A stretch of DNA of 64,000 bases, from contig JAIVFI010000007.1 of the NCBI GenBank assembly GCA_025558095.1, positions 620,001-684,000 of the forward strand, read 5' to 3'. The translations under genes and the position numbers were made by a program. The notes under the pieces are model-generated. The model was given only the letters and a program-made list of their open reading frames with translations, did no database searches and was not told the DNA's origin. Below are positions 11,001-22,287 of the stretch, in pieces. Position 1 is the stretch's first letter, and each line of letters opens with the position of its first letter. The DNA comes from Hyaloraphidium curvatum. Taxonomy: Eukaryota; Monoblepharomycota; Hyaloraphidiomycetes; Hyaloraphidiales; Hyaloraphidiaceae.

Positions 11001-12800
11001 ATGACATTCGTGGCGAGCCGCTCAGTGCTACTTCGAACAATCGCGTTCAAAAGCATTGGACCAGGCACGCTTCTTCGTGGCCGGACTGCCGGCTTCTGCT
11101 CGGCGTCCTTGTTATACGCTGGACGCGGTTCGGCGCCTCTGCGCCATTCCATTGTGCTTCCGCGCGGACCCTCTTCCCCGGTTTGGATGAGCAAGAGCGG
11201 GACTCCCAACCTGCAGCATCGCAAACCTCGGCCGGCCGGACCCGAGGCATCCAGCAGCGCGGCACGGACCTACTCGACGCGAGGCGGCGGCAGGTCTTCC
11301 AACACCGTCATCTTCCTGGTCGCGACCGGGCTCGCGGTGGCCGGTGTTGCGTACTACGCGTTCTTGCGACCATCCGACGCGGGCCCGCAACCGGCGCAGC
11401 CCACACCCGAGGCAAACATGGCCCTGGACGCCATCAACAAGCGCCTGCGAGAGAAGGAGAGCGTGCACCCGGTCGGCGGCGGTTCGGTGGTCGCCAAGTA
11501 CGAGATGAATTACATTCCGTCCAACAGTGAGCAACGTGGCGCGTTCCTATGAGTCTGGAATCGTTGATAAACTCCCCCACGCGTCAGACCCCTTCGAAGA
11601 CCGGCACGACGAGAAGCGATCGTTGAGCGGCAACCGCTTCTACTTTGGCATGTACGACGGCCACGGTGGTTGGGAAGCGGCGACCTTGGTGCAAGAGTAC
11701 CTCACCGCCTACGTTGCATATGAGGTCGAAGCCGCGGTCGGCGCGAAGGAGCTGCCTCTCGACGCCAAGCTCACGCCTGAGCAGCACAAGCAGCGCAAGG
11801 AGCTCATCGACAAGGCCATAACCACGGCCTACGAGCGCCTGGACGCCGACCTGCTCAACGGTTCCCTCGTGCTCCCGGGCACTTCCGACAAGGCTTCGCT
11901 GGCCGATCAGATGCGCGCGAGCTTCGCAGGTGCCTGCGCCCTCATGGCCTTCATCGACGGGAAGGATCTGTACGTCGCACTCGCCGGGGATGCCAGGGCG
12001 GTTCTGGGCAGGAGGGCAAAGTGGGGCTGGGAGACGGTGCAGCTCTCGCAGGACCAGACCCCTCGAAACCCCGAAGAGTACCGTCGCCTTTTGTTGGAGC
12101 ATCCCGGGGAGGAGTTTTCGGTGGTGGTGCGGGGCAGGGTCTTGGGAGGTTTGATGCCTAGCCGTGCCTTTGGGTACGTTTTGCTTCTGTGCCGTGCCTA
12201 AAGTGGTCTGACGGTTGCTCCAGCGACTCGAGGTACAAGTATTCGATCGACGTCATGACGAAGCTGCTGGGAACCGCGACGTCCCGAAACATGCCCCGCA
12301 ACTACCTCACCCCGCCTTACGTCACCGCGAAGCCCGTGATTGTGCACCACGAGCTCGATGACCGGGACTCGTTCATGGTTCTGGCGACGGACGGCTTGTG
12401 GGACAATCTGGGGAACGAGGAGGTGGTGGAAATGGTCGCCGATCTGCTGGAGAAGCGGAAACCCACGTCCCTCAACCAGCCGGGCCTCTACGCGAAGCTG
12501 GACACGAACTCTGCCACGCACCTCATTCGCAACAGTCTCGGAGGCTCGGAACAGGAGCGGGTCAACTGGTTGCTGAACTTGCAGGCACCCATCTCGCGGC
12601 AGTACAGGGACGACGTAACGGTCACGGTGGTCTTCTTTGACCGCGAAGCCTTGGGTGGGCGGAAACCCGCAGAGGGACCGGAAGGGGAGATGATGGTGGT
12701 CGATCCCAAGAAAGGGGACCCCAAAACGAAGAAGCCACGGCTGGCCACGTGGTTGCAGATGGCCGAGTCGGAAAGGGCAAAGGCCCGGGCAAAGCTCTGA
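11001..12800 (+). CDS. PTC5: Mitochondrial pyruvate dehydrogenase phosphatase (PP2C, PTC5-like)
   Basis: Exons 11001-11526, 11588-12173 and 12224-12800 encode 562 residues. It is a Mg/Mn-dependent PP2C that reactivates the pyruvate dehydrogenase complex. The first 30 residues are basic and lack acids, like a matrix presequence; a hydrophobic segment near residue 105 (VIFLVATGLAVAGVAYYAF) may anchor it in the inner membrane. The 61-nt first intron removes an out-of-frame stretch and restores SNNPFEDRHDE, the family's N-terminal metal-site region. Further motifs are YFGMYDGHGG, LYVALAGDARAVLG, LMPSRAFGDSRYKY, VLATDGLWDNL and RDDVTVTVVFF. Confidence 0.9.
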
Positions 12801-12857
12801 CGAAGCGTGTTCATCCAGTCCGACAAAGAAGATATCTATCGCTTCTCCTGGGTATCT

Positions 12858-13968
<1,111 letters not shown>

Positions 13969-14099
13969 CGCGGGGAAGTGTTGTTGCCGCGCGCGTCACT
14001 CTATCGGCAGCACAAGCGATTCGACCTGCTGGGCCGGCTCCTACCGTCGCAACGGGCGAGCAACCGGCTGCGAGTCGCGTCGCGACCGATCGAATCGCG

Positions 14100-15226
14100 A
14101 TGGCCGGAAACGACGATGACCTCGACGACCTGCTCGACAGTGGGCGGACGCGCGCGGGCCAAAGGTCTCCCGCTCACCGCTCCGGCAGACGTGCTGGACG
14201 ATTTCTCGAAGCCGGCGCCGGCGCCCTCCAGCGTCCGGCCCAGCGCGCCGCCGCCGGCCATGCCGGGCTTCGAGGACCCGGAGCTGGACGACGAGCTCGC
14301 GAAGCAGCTGGCGGCGGGCATGGAGCAGCTGATGTCCAACATGGAGGAGCACCCGGAGCTGAAGCAGCAGATGGAGGCGCTCATGGGGACGCTGGGGAAT
14401 GACATGCTGGGGCTTCCGGGGCTGGGAGCGGCCGGCCCGTCCTCCTCGTCGGCATCCAAGGGCAAGTCCAAGCCCCCCGAGGCACCGGCTGCCAGCAAAG
14501 AAGGGCCGGCAAACGGCGATGCGTTCCAGAACAAGATCCAGGACACCTTGAACAAGCTTCGGAATAGCCAGGAGAAGGTCGGGGTGGGTACCGAACGCCG
14601 ACCGTACCTCGGACGGCCGATGAAGTCGCCTCGTCCTGCAGGCGGAGGTCATGGACGGCATGATGTCGGATGATATGATGGCCGAGATGATGAGGCAGAT
14701 GGAGGGCCTCATGGAGTCCGGGGAGCTCAACAACGTGATGGAGGGGATGATGGAACAGCTCATGACCAAGGACGTCCTTTACGAACCCATGAAGGACCTC
14801 GCTGACAAGGTGACGCGCAGTGCCGTCGACCTGCCGAACTACCAAGGATTGCTGACGCTTGTGACGGTCTCCTCGCCTTTCAATCGCACCAGTACCCCTC
14901 GTGGCTGGAGGCCAACAAGGGGAAGGTCCCCGCCGAGGACTTCATGAAGTACGAGCGGCAGTTCGACATCGTCTCGCGCATAGTCCGGATCTACGAGGCT
15001 TCCGAGACCACCTCGGGCGACGACCTCAAGCGGGTGGCCGACCTGATGGCGCAGATGCAGGAGACGGGCAACCCGCCGGACGACATCATCAAGGAGCTCG
15101 CGCCGGACATGGAGTTTGGGCCGGACGGACCGAAGTGGGTCTGGTTGCTCTATTCGGTTGGGCATCAAATGACGGGACGTCCGCAGGCTTCCCGATATGA
15201 ACTCGAAGGATTGCACCATCATGTGA
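14100..15226 (+). CDS. PEX19: Peroxin PEX19, peroxisomal membrane protein receptor, farnesylated
   Basis: Exons 14100-14139, 14189-14577, 14642-14809, 14893-15134 and 15187-15226 encode 292 residues (human PEX19: 299). PEX19 is a cytosolic chaperone that binds peroxisomal membrane proteins and docks on PEX3. The first exon encodes the acidic start MAGNDDDLDDLLD, then VLDDFSKP, Met-rich amphipathic helices (MMSDDMMAEMMRQMEGLM), YEPMKDLADKYPSWLE and IYEASETTSGDD. The last 40-nt exon ends the protein in CTIM, a CaaX farnesylation box, which confirms the 3' splice choice; reading through the last intron would lose it. Confidence 0.95.
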
Positions 15227-15532
15227 AGCTTTAGACCTGGATGTTTCTTGACGTGAAGAGTTCTCTTGCTGGCTTTTCTTTCCTTTCCCTCTGTCCCTTG
15301 CTCAAGCACTGGCCGCCTCTGGGTTGTCCCATTGCAGAATGCAGGAGCCCCTAATCATTGACTTGCATCTGGGAGGATTCCAGCCCACAACTGAGGCCGT
15401 AACGATGGGAAAGAGCTGGGGAAGGTGCTCCTTAACATGATCGGCGAGGGTGCGGAAGGAAAGAAGCTGGACTTCCCACGTGTGGTTGGGCTGGGTCAAC
15501 AAGCAACGCAAGGGGAATACCCCCTAGTTATA
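15227..15532. other. Short intergenic region PEX19-ELP5
   Basis: About 305 bp between two same-strand genes. No coding or RNA signal seen; it includes the PEX19 3' UTR and the ELP5 promoter and leader. Confidence 0.5.
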
Positions 15533-16724
15533 ATGCTCGTCCTTCCCAACCTTCTGTCCGGACGCGAGCTGTCCAAGCTCTTCGTCATCGAGCACACGAT
15601 CGAGTGCCCCGCAGCGGCCCTGGTGTCCGATGCCGTCTGCCACGCGCTCAACCGGTACGGGACGCGCCGGCGTGACCGCGGCCCCGGTGACGCGTGCGGG
15701 CGGCAGGAACGAGCGTGTGCTGTTCTGCGTCCAGGACTCGACGGAGGCGAGATGGAAGAGGGCATTCGAGCCGTTGGTCGGGGAGAAGATTGGGAGGATG
15801 GCCTGGCATCGCTTCCGGGGAGGACAGGCGAAAGGGGAGCTCGCGAGGCTGGTCCAGGCCGCGGAGGACATTCTCGGATCCAATCGGGACTGTCGGTATT
15901 AGTTGCTTGCAATCGTCTGGAGCGGCTCGTATCTGATTTCGGGCCACGGACGGAAACGGGGCATCCTTTCCGTCGTCGACAGCTCGAGTCTTGGTCGTCT
16001 TTGAATCCCTGCACTTTCATCACTTTCGAATACCCCTGGCGGACGTTGCTCGGCTTCTCGGGCAGCTTCTCAATGTGCTGCAAGGTATGGTTCTGCCATC
16101 GGCACCGGGCTGTGGAGACGAGGCCCACCGAACACGCCACGGGCAGATCGCGGTCGAATAGTGGCTCAGTACCACTCCGACCTGCCGTTCCTCGGCGAAG
16201 AGGACACGCGATTCGTGTACGACCCCGCCGAGGTGCTCTGGAGCGTCGCCACGAGCTACGTCGTCCTTTCCAACGCCGATTCGGAGCGGTCGGGCAATAC
16301 GAGGGTCGCGGAGGCCTCGCTGGGGCTCAAGAAGCCATCCGGCAAGATCGTTCACGAGGCAAGGCGACATTTGGTGGCAATCGCTGGGAGACAGCTCATG
16401 CATTCGCCGCCCATTCCACAGACTGCCATGGTCCGCTGGTCGGGCCTCAAAGTCCTCGGCATCCAGCCTCCCGCCCAAGCAGCCGCGAAATCCTCGGCAG
16501 CAGCGCCAATGGTACGCCCTCCACCCTGCCGGCAGCGATCCCCTGCCAACGCTCTCCTCCCGCAGCCCGAGTCTTCCTTCAACCTCTCCCTCACCGAGCA
16601 GCAGCGCGCCGCCCGCGACCGCGTCGTCCTCCCCTTTATGAAGGCGCAGACCGAGGGCTACACCATCGAGTACACGGCCGGCAGCGACGAGGGGGAGGAT
16701 CCCGACGGGGACCTGGAGGTCTGA
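15533..16724 (+). CDS. ELP5: Elongator complex subunit ELP5-like
   Basis: Exons 15533-15654, 15707-15891, 15983-16084 and 16162-16724 close in frame (323 residues). ELP5 belongs to the ELP4-6 RecA-like ring of Elongator, which modifies wobble uridines of tRNAs. Recognition rests mainly on the C-terminus: ESSFNLSLTEQQRAARDRVVLP followed by an acidic tail ending DPDGDLEV, and on VLVVFESLHFHHFRIPLADV, VAQYHSDLP and KKPSGKIVHE. No Walker A is visible, as expected. The second junction (donor at 15892) is less certain, and the middle of exon 4 may hide an intron. The stop codon lies inside the first copy of an 89-bp tandem repeat. Confidence 0.7.
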
Positions 16725-16879
16725 AGGGTCCGCTGTGCCCCGCAAGCCGCCCAGAAAGGAATTGCGAGCGCTGCTAGGAAGGCGCCTTGGCCGACGGGGA
16801 CCTGGAGGTCTGAAGGGTCCGCTGTGCCCCGCAAGCCGCCCAGAAAGGAATTGCGAGCGCTGCTAGGAAGGCGCCTTGG
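16702..16879. repeat. 89-bp perfect direct tandem duplication across two convergent gene ends
   Basis: Units 16702-16790 and 16791-16879 are identical by eye, beginning CCGACGGGGACCTGGAGG and ending GGAAGGCGCCTTGG. Copy 1 carries the ELP5 stop codon (+); copy 2 carries the YPI1 stop codon (16863-16865, -). One unit therefore holds both gene ends, and the duplication inserted one extra copy between them. It could be real or an assembly artefact. Confidence 0.9.
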
Positions 16880-17380
16880 CGTCCGGATCTGCGGGTCCGC
16901 CCGACGGATCGCCGTTCGGTCCCTCCGGGGAACCGTGCTTGTGCGGGCACCCCTCGTCGTGCTTGTGCCGGTGCTTCTTCGCCTTCTTCCTCCGGGCATG
17001 GGGTTCCCTCTCGTAGGCATTCGGAAGATCGCTGTCGTCGGAGGATCCCTCGGAGGAGGAGGAGGACTCCCCGAAGGCGCGGTTGGGGTGGAAGATGCAG
17101 CACACTGCCCCGGCGAACCCGTCAGCCCCCGCGGCGCCCGCGTTACGATGCGATGCCCACCCTTGCTCTTTTTCCGGTTCAGCTTCTCGTTGTCCACCAC
17201 GTTCTCGTCCCACTGCACCCGTCGCCCGTCCGAGGCGGGCTCGGCCTGCAGCAGCAGCGTGCCGGACTCGGGGAGCGCGGTCGCGGGGGGCTGCTGAACC
17301 GTCTGCGTCTGTGTAGTGGTCGCTGCGGCCGGCCGGACCGCCGTGGCGGCCAGGAGAGGGGGCCTCGTGGTCGACGTCAT
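16863..17380 (-). CDS. YPI1: Type 1 protein phosphatase inhibitor (YPI1/PPP1R11)
   Basis: Exons 17380-17161 and 17104-16863 give 153 residues. The protein binds and modulates PP1. The PP1-docking motif RVQW is followed by DENVVDNEKLNRKKSK, and after the intron by VCCIFHPNRAFGESSSSSEG, matching the VDNE and CCCIY-RAFGESS blocks of PPP1R11. The C-terminus has a Lys/His-rich stretch (RRKKAKKHRHKHDE) and an acidic Ser-rich patch likely to be phosphorylated. The Cys/His positions resemble the metal-binding arrangement described for PPP1R11. Head-to-head with the BuGZ gene, start codons 83 bp apart. Confidence 0.92.
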
Positions 17381-17463
17381 TTGGGTAGTCCACGAGCCTT
17401 GATTCGAAAAATCTTTAGCGCGAACCACCCCGACCTGCTGCGCGCTCTCGCCCCTCGGCAGCC

Positions 17464-18823
17464 ATGGGCAAGAAGAAGAAGGCCAAGAAGGAGCTCAAGC
17501 CGTGGTGCTGGTGAGCCCCTCCCGCCGCGCCCCGCCCCCGGCCCGCGCTGACCCTCCCGCCCCAACGTCGCGCAGGTACTGCGACCGCGAGTTCGAGGAC
17601 GAAAAGGTCCTCATCAACCACCAGAAGGCCAAGCACTTCCAGTGCACAATATGCCACAAGCGGCTCAACACCGCGGGCGGGCTGGTGGTGCACGCGATGC
17701 AGGTGCACAAGGAGACCGTGAAGACGTGGGTTCCCCCTCCGCTGCCCGCCGCGGGAGACCCGTGCTGACCCCTCCTTGCCGCGAAAAAGGATCGAAAACA
17801 CGCTCCCGGGCCGCGAGAGCTCCGAGATCGAGATCTTTGGGATGGAGGGGGTGCCGGACGACGACCTCGCGCGGCACATCGCCGAGGTCGAGGCGAGGGA
17901 CAACCCCAACAAGAAGCCGCGGACGGACGGGGGGCCGGGGTTCGGGGCGTTTCCGTACGGCGCGCCGGGGGGGTTTCCGGGGATGCCGTGGGTGTCGTTT
18001 CTAGGCCGTTCCGTGGTCCGTGCGGTGCTCTGACCGGCGATCGGGTTGCTTTTTCGGGTGCAGTGGAGCGCCTTTCGGGATGCCTGGGTGGGTTTCGCAT
18101 CCGTAGCCTGTCGGACGCCTCGCCGGACTCATCGATTGCGCCCCACGCGGACAGGATGCCGCCCGGTTTCCCTCCCATGCCTCCTGCGATGCCGTTCCCG
18201 GGGATGATGCCTGGGATGCCTCCGATGCCCGGCATGCCTCCTCCGATGCCGGCCATGCCGCCCGCGATGCCTGCGATGCCCCCCGCGATGCCCGCGATGC
18301 CTCCCCCGTTTCCGCCCGCCGGGTGAGTATGCGCCTTACTTTTGAGAAGTGTTGTCGACGAAGCTGACTATTGACATTTCCACGACAGAGTTCCGCCCCC
18401 GGGATGGCAGCCCGCCCCTGCCCCCGGCCTCCCCCCATCCTTCCCACCCCCCGGCCTCCCCGGCGTCCCACCTCCCGGCCCAGGCATGCCTCCCTCCCTC
18501 CCTCCCTCGCTCCCCGTTCCGCCGGGAATGCCGGTCCCACCGAGCGCGGACGGCGGCGCGTCCCAAGTAGGTGGTGCCGGCGCGGGCGCTGATGCGGCGC
18601 AGGATCCGTTCGCGGCGGGGGGGAAGAGGGCGCCGGGACCGGGGGAGCAGGTGCTGGTCTACGACGACAACGAGGTGTCGGTGGTGGGTGTCTGTGCGGG
18701 CCCTGGTCATCGAATCCGATCGCTGACCAGCCGTTTCGCTCGTTCGGCCACTTTTGCCACCCACAGGAGGAGAAGCGGGCGCAGCTGCCCATGTACCGCG
18801 TCGAGGACGACGAGGAGGACTGA
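17464..18823 (+). CDS. BuGZ/ZNF207-like C2H2 zinc-finger protein
   Basis: Exons 17464-17510, 17576-17725, 17790-17987, 18155-18322, 18389-18683 and 18767-18823 encode 304 residues. The start [18 protein letters not shown], the two N-terminal fingers ([27 protein letters not shown]...HAMQVHKE) and [14 protein letters not shown] match ZNF207/BuGZ, a BUB3 chaperone acting at kinetochores and spindles. The centre is a Pro/Met repeat (units like MPAMPPA) of the low-complexity type that drives BuGZ phase separation. The C-terminal [18 protein letters not shown] corresponds to the BUB3-binding GLEBS region. Introns 2 to 5 carry CTGAC-like branch sites. Confidence 0.92.
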
Positions 18824-19291
18824 TTGCGGCGGCGGAGCACGGTGCAGTGCGTAGCTGCGAGCGCCCGACGCGCCGCCGCCCGCCGGCTGCATCGTCCGGC
18901 GTGCCGCAGAGGGCGGGGCCAAGTGGGAGCGCGTGGGCAGGCTGGTTTGAAGGGCCGATCGGACCGCGGGGCGCGCCCCCGCGCTCAAGGTACGCGAGCG
19001 AGGTAGGCCGGTCGCAGTCGTTCGGGTGTAGCGGTGTGAAAGAGACGGGTAGAGCGCAGATCGGGGAGGGGAAAGGTTGATCTGGTGTTGCCCCCGCCGC
19101 CAGAACCGTTCGAGTGCCTGCCACCCAGAGCGGCAACCGTCCACAACCGGAAGCGCCGGCCGTCGCAGCGCATCCTCCGACCTGTGCGGTTAGCACGGCC
19201 TTAAGTGGCAGATAGGCGGCCTAGCACAGGCAGCCCACGCACCGGCGCATCTCCCCCGCGGACGGCACCCCCGCTGCCCCCGCCTGCTGAG
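18824..19291. other. Intergenic region between two same-strand genes
   Basis: About 470 GC-rich bases holding the 3' UTR of the BuGZ gene and the promoter and leader of the CRZ1-like gene. No supported gene; open frames here lack family resemblance. Confidence 0.5.
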
Positions 19292-21037
19292 ATGGCCGGG
19301 CAGCCGGCCGACCCGTTCTTGGCCGGCGACGTCCGATCGAACACCGACGACTCGCTGGAGAACTACAAGCCGCCGGCGGACCCGCCCGCCATGGCGCCGG
19401 CGGCGTCGACCGACTACGCGGCGCTCGGCGGGCTCGAGACGCCGACCGCGCAGTTCTTCGGCGGCGGCTGGGAGGACGCGCCGGCGCCGCCGCAGCTGTC
19501 GGTCGAGCAGTACTTCTCGGCGCAGCGCTCCGACACGGGCGGCTCGCAGGGGCTGCCGCCGCCGACCATGCAGCCCGGCCTGTCGCCCAACAGCCTGAGC
19601 CCCGCCATGATCGCCGTGCGCTCCGGCGAGTCCGCCTCGTCGGTCACCGACTCGGACGAGTTCTCGGACTACTCGTCCGGCTCGTCGGCGTCGCACTTCA
19701 TCCAGGACGCAAACGGCAACCTGCTGCAGATCCCCATGCGCGGCGTCGCCCGCCGCGCCTCCGAGCCCGACCGCGCCGGCTTCCTCGCGCCCTCGCGCTC
19801 GTACGAGAACCTCTCGGTGCGGACCTCGGGCGGCGCCCAGCCGGACATCCACCACGCACACGCCGGCGTGCTCTCCACCACCATCCCGCGCGCCCCCTCG
19901 CCGCAGCTCGTCATGATGACCTCGCCCATGATCCGCGCCATCCCCTCGCCCGGCTTCTCGCCAAGCCCCTCGCCTTCCCCCGCGGGCAGCCCCTCGCTGG
20001 GCGAGCAGTCGGTCTCGCCGCTGGCGGCGCAGATGTCCGCATTCGAGCTGAACCGCCGCTCGCGCGCCCTGACCCCCGAGGAGGTCCTCGACGAGTTCAT
20101 AAAGCTCGAGCGGCCGTACACGCCCACCGCGGGCCTCGAGGGCGGCCTGGCCGCCGTGCAGGGCCGCCTGTCGCCGGGCCCGGCGCAGCAGCAGAAGAAG
20201 AGGAAGGAGTCGGACCGCGCGTCGCAGTCGGGCTTGTCGGGGGACGAGGGGGACAAGCCGGCGAGGCAGACGCTGTACGCGTGCCCGTACCCGGGGTGCG
20301 GCAAGAGCTTCACGCGGCCGTACAACCTCAAGAGCCACTACCGGAGGTGCGTCGCGCAGGCGATCGGGGAATTCCGTGCGCTGACTTCTTTGCAGTCACA
20401 CGGGGGAGCGGCCGTACGCGTGCTCGACCTGCCCGCTGACATTCAGCAGGAAGCACGACCTCAAGAGGTGCGTTGAACCGCTGCATGGCCTGCCGGCATC
20501 GAATTAACCCGCTGTTGCGTTACCAGACACGAAAAGCTGCACACCGGCGCCAAGCCCTTCACCTGCATCGCCTGCGGCAAGTCCTTTGCCCGCTCCGACG
20601 CCCTCGCGCGCCACCTCAAGTCCGAGCCCGGCAAGGAGTCCCCCTGCGCGGTGCGCATCAACCTCATGAACGCCCGCGAGAAGTTCGCCGAGGCCGCCGC
20701 CCGGCGGGACGAGGAGGCCGGCGCGCAGGCGGCCGCCCTGCAGGGGTTCTCGGACGAGTCGGCGTCCGAGGCCGCCGCGTCCCCGGCCTACTCTGCGGGA
20801 TACGGCGCCGTGGGCACCCCGCAGGTGTACGCGCTGCAGCCCGCCGGCCAGCCGGGGACCGTGCTGGGGCTGTACCAGGCGATGCCGGGGTTCCAGCCGG
20901 CGTTCGTGCAGGGGATGCCGATGCAGGGGATGCCGGTGCAGGGGATGCCCGTGCAGGGGTACGAGGGCATGTACGGGCCGGTGACGTTCGTGCAGGGGTT
21001 CCAGGGCATGCCGCAGCAGCGTCCGCCTGGGACGTAG
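19292..21037 (+). CDS. CRZ1-like C2H2 zinc-finger transcription factor
   Basis: Exons 19292-20346, 20396-20467 and 20527-21037 encode 545 residues. The start is the first ATG; an upstream in-frame GTG was ignored. A long Ser/Pro-rich N-terminal region precedes three fingers: CPYPGCGKSFTRPYNLKSHYRSH, CSTCPLTFSRKHDLKRHEKLH and CIACGKSFARSDALARHLKSE. The third lacks a second His at normal spacing; a Cys follows later (GKESPC), as in CRZ1 proteins (DALGRH-RSE-C). Crz1 factors are dephosphorylated by calcineurin and drive calcium-stress genes. The tail contains repeats of the form QGMPVQGMP. Both introns are phase 2 and sit just before the last His of fingers 1 and 2. Assignment to Crz1 rather than another fungal C2H2 family is likely, not certain. 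Confidence 0.75.
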
Positions 21038-21216
21038 AGAAGTGTAGGCGGAGTAGTAGTATATTCGTTTGCGTTCGATCCGTCCGATCGCTGGCCGTGG
21101 CCGCGTGACGAGCCGTGGGTGCGGTTCGGCCGTTGCGGCGTTGCTGCTCGTCTCCTTCACCCCGAGCCGCCACTACCCCGCCAGCTCCCTCTCGTCTTCC
21201 CTCTCCCGCCTCCACG

Positions 21217-21981
21217 ATGGCCGGGGACGATCTATCACCACCAGGTTCGCATCGACCTCCCACGCGGGCGGCGCGCGGGGAGGACGGGACGCGGCGCCGG
21301 GAGGACGACGCGCGGCGCGGCATCCCGCATCGCGTCCACCGAGCCGCCCGGTTGGTCTGGAGGAGATGGAGGCGGACGGGAGAGAAGTGCGGCGCGGCCT
21401 GCGCGGGAGGGACGGCGCGCGGGATGCCGCGGGGGGCCGTGGCGGGCGGTCGGCGGGCGCGGGCACACGAGCGGCACGGGGACGGGCTGGCCGGTGCTCG
21501 GACGAGGAAGGACGTTCATTGGAAGGCGGTGCTGCGGATCGGGAGGCCGGGATGCGGCCCGTTCGGGGTGCCAGAGGGGCAACCTCCGCTGCCGAGAACC
21601 CGCTGGACGGAGAGACGGGCCGCTAATCTCCTTTCCCCCCCGTTTAGAAATGAAGGTCTCGCGCGAGGACATGCGCAAGGCCCGGGTGCCGCTGAATCGC
21701 CGGGACTACTGCGCGCACCTGTGGATCGACCTGGAAAAGTGCCGGCAGGAGACGTACCGCTGGCCGTGGCACTGCGGGACGGAGCAGCACAACTACGACT
21801 ACTGCGTATACCAGGAGTGGGTGGACTGCCGGCGGGTGCGCTGGTGGATGCTGATGCCGTGTTGCTTCGGCCCCTCCTCTCCCTCGTCGCCTTTGCTTCG
21901 GTGTGTTGTGCTGGTTGGCGTGCGATCGGCAGGCTGGAGCGGCGGATGCGCATAGCGGCGGCGGCCAAGCAGCGGGCGTAG
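21217..21981 (+). CDS. NDUFB7: Complex I subunit NDUFB7 (B18/NB8M)
   Basis: Model: exons 21217-21244, 21648-21816 and 21933-21981, 81 residues. The core MKVSREDMRKARVPLNRRD-YCAHLWIDLEKCR continues TYRWPWHCGTEQHNYDYC, giving the paired Cys-x9-Cys arrangement of this intermembrane-space accessory subunit. Splicing after VYQ at 21816 yields YQELERRMRIAAAAKQ, which aligns with the fungal YEEFKRRV tail; reading on gives a Trp-rich stretch instead. The first exon (MAGDDLSPP) is in phase with the core but separated by a 403-nt GC-rich intron; translation could instead start at ATG 21650. Confidence 0.78.
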   Translation: MAGDDLSPPGSHRPPTRAARGEDGTRRREDDARRGIPHRVHRAARLVWRRWRRTGEKCGAACAGGTARGMPRGAVAGGRRARAHERHGDGLAGARTRKDVHWKAVLRIGRPGCGPFGVPEGQPPLPRTRWTERRAANLLSPPFRNEGLARGHAQGPGAAESPGLLRAPVDRPGKVPAGDVPLAVALRDGAAQLRLLRIPGVGGLPAGALVDADAVLLRPLLSLVAFASVCCAGWRAIGRLERRMRIAAAAKQRA

Positions 21982-22287
21982 GGTGGCTTGGATGGAATGA
22001 GAACGAGTCCGGGTCGACGAGGAGCGAAGGAAGTCCGTGTGATGGTGCGAAGCACCGGGCGGGTCCGCGACAGTCAGTGCGTGGAACGCATCCCATCCAG
22101 CGTTTCCGGGCCGGCGGCCGCGATGGCGTCCCGCGTGCGCGCCTGAGGAGGCCGCCGCGGCAGCAGCAGCCAGCAGCCAGCGCGGGGGCCGCGTGTTTGC
22201 GGGCGGGGCCCGGGAACCCTCTCTCTCCTATGCCGCGACAGGCGCCGCCCGTATCGCCGCGCAGACCGCTCTAGGCGCCGCTCAAGG
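21982..22287. other. Intergenic region NDUFB7-CCR4
   Basis: About 306 bp between same-strand genes with no gene-like frame; it contains the NDUFB7 3' UTR and the CCR4 promoter and leader. Confidence 0.5.

Noticed and set aside
15425-16777. Single long plus-strand frame across the ELP5 region
   Set aside because: Only parts match ELP5; the middle reads as Arg/Gly-rich sequence because introns are read through. The spliced model restores family motifs.
16702-16879. Reading the 89-bp duplication as a transposon footprint
   Set aside because: No terminal inverted repeats or target-site duplication; it is a simple direct tandem copy.
19205-19291. Upstream extension of the CRZ1-like protein
   Set aside because: It starts at GTG; the first ATG is at 19292.
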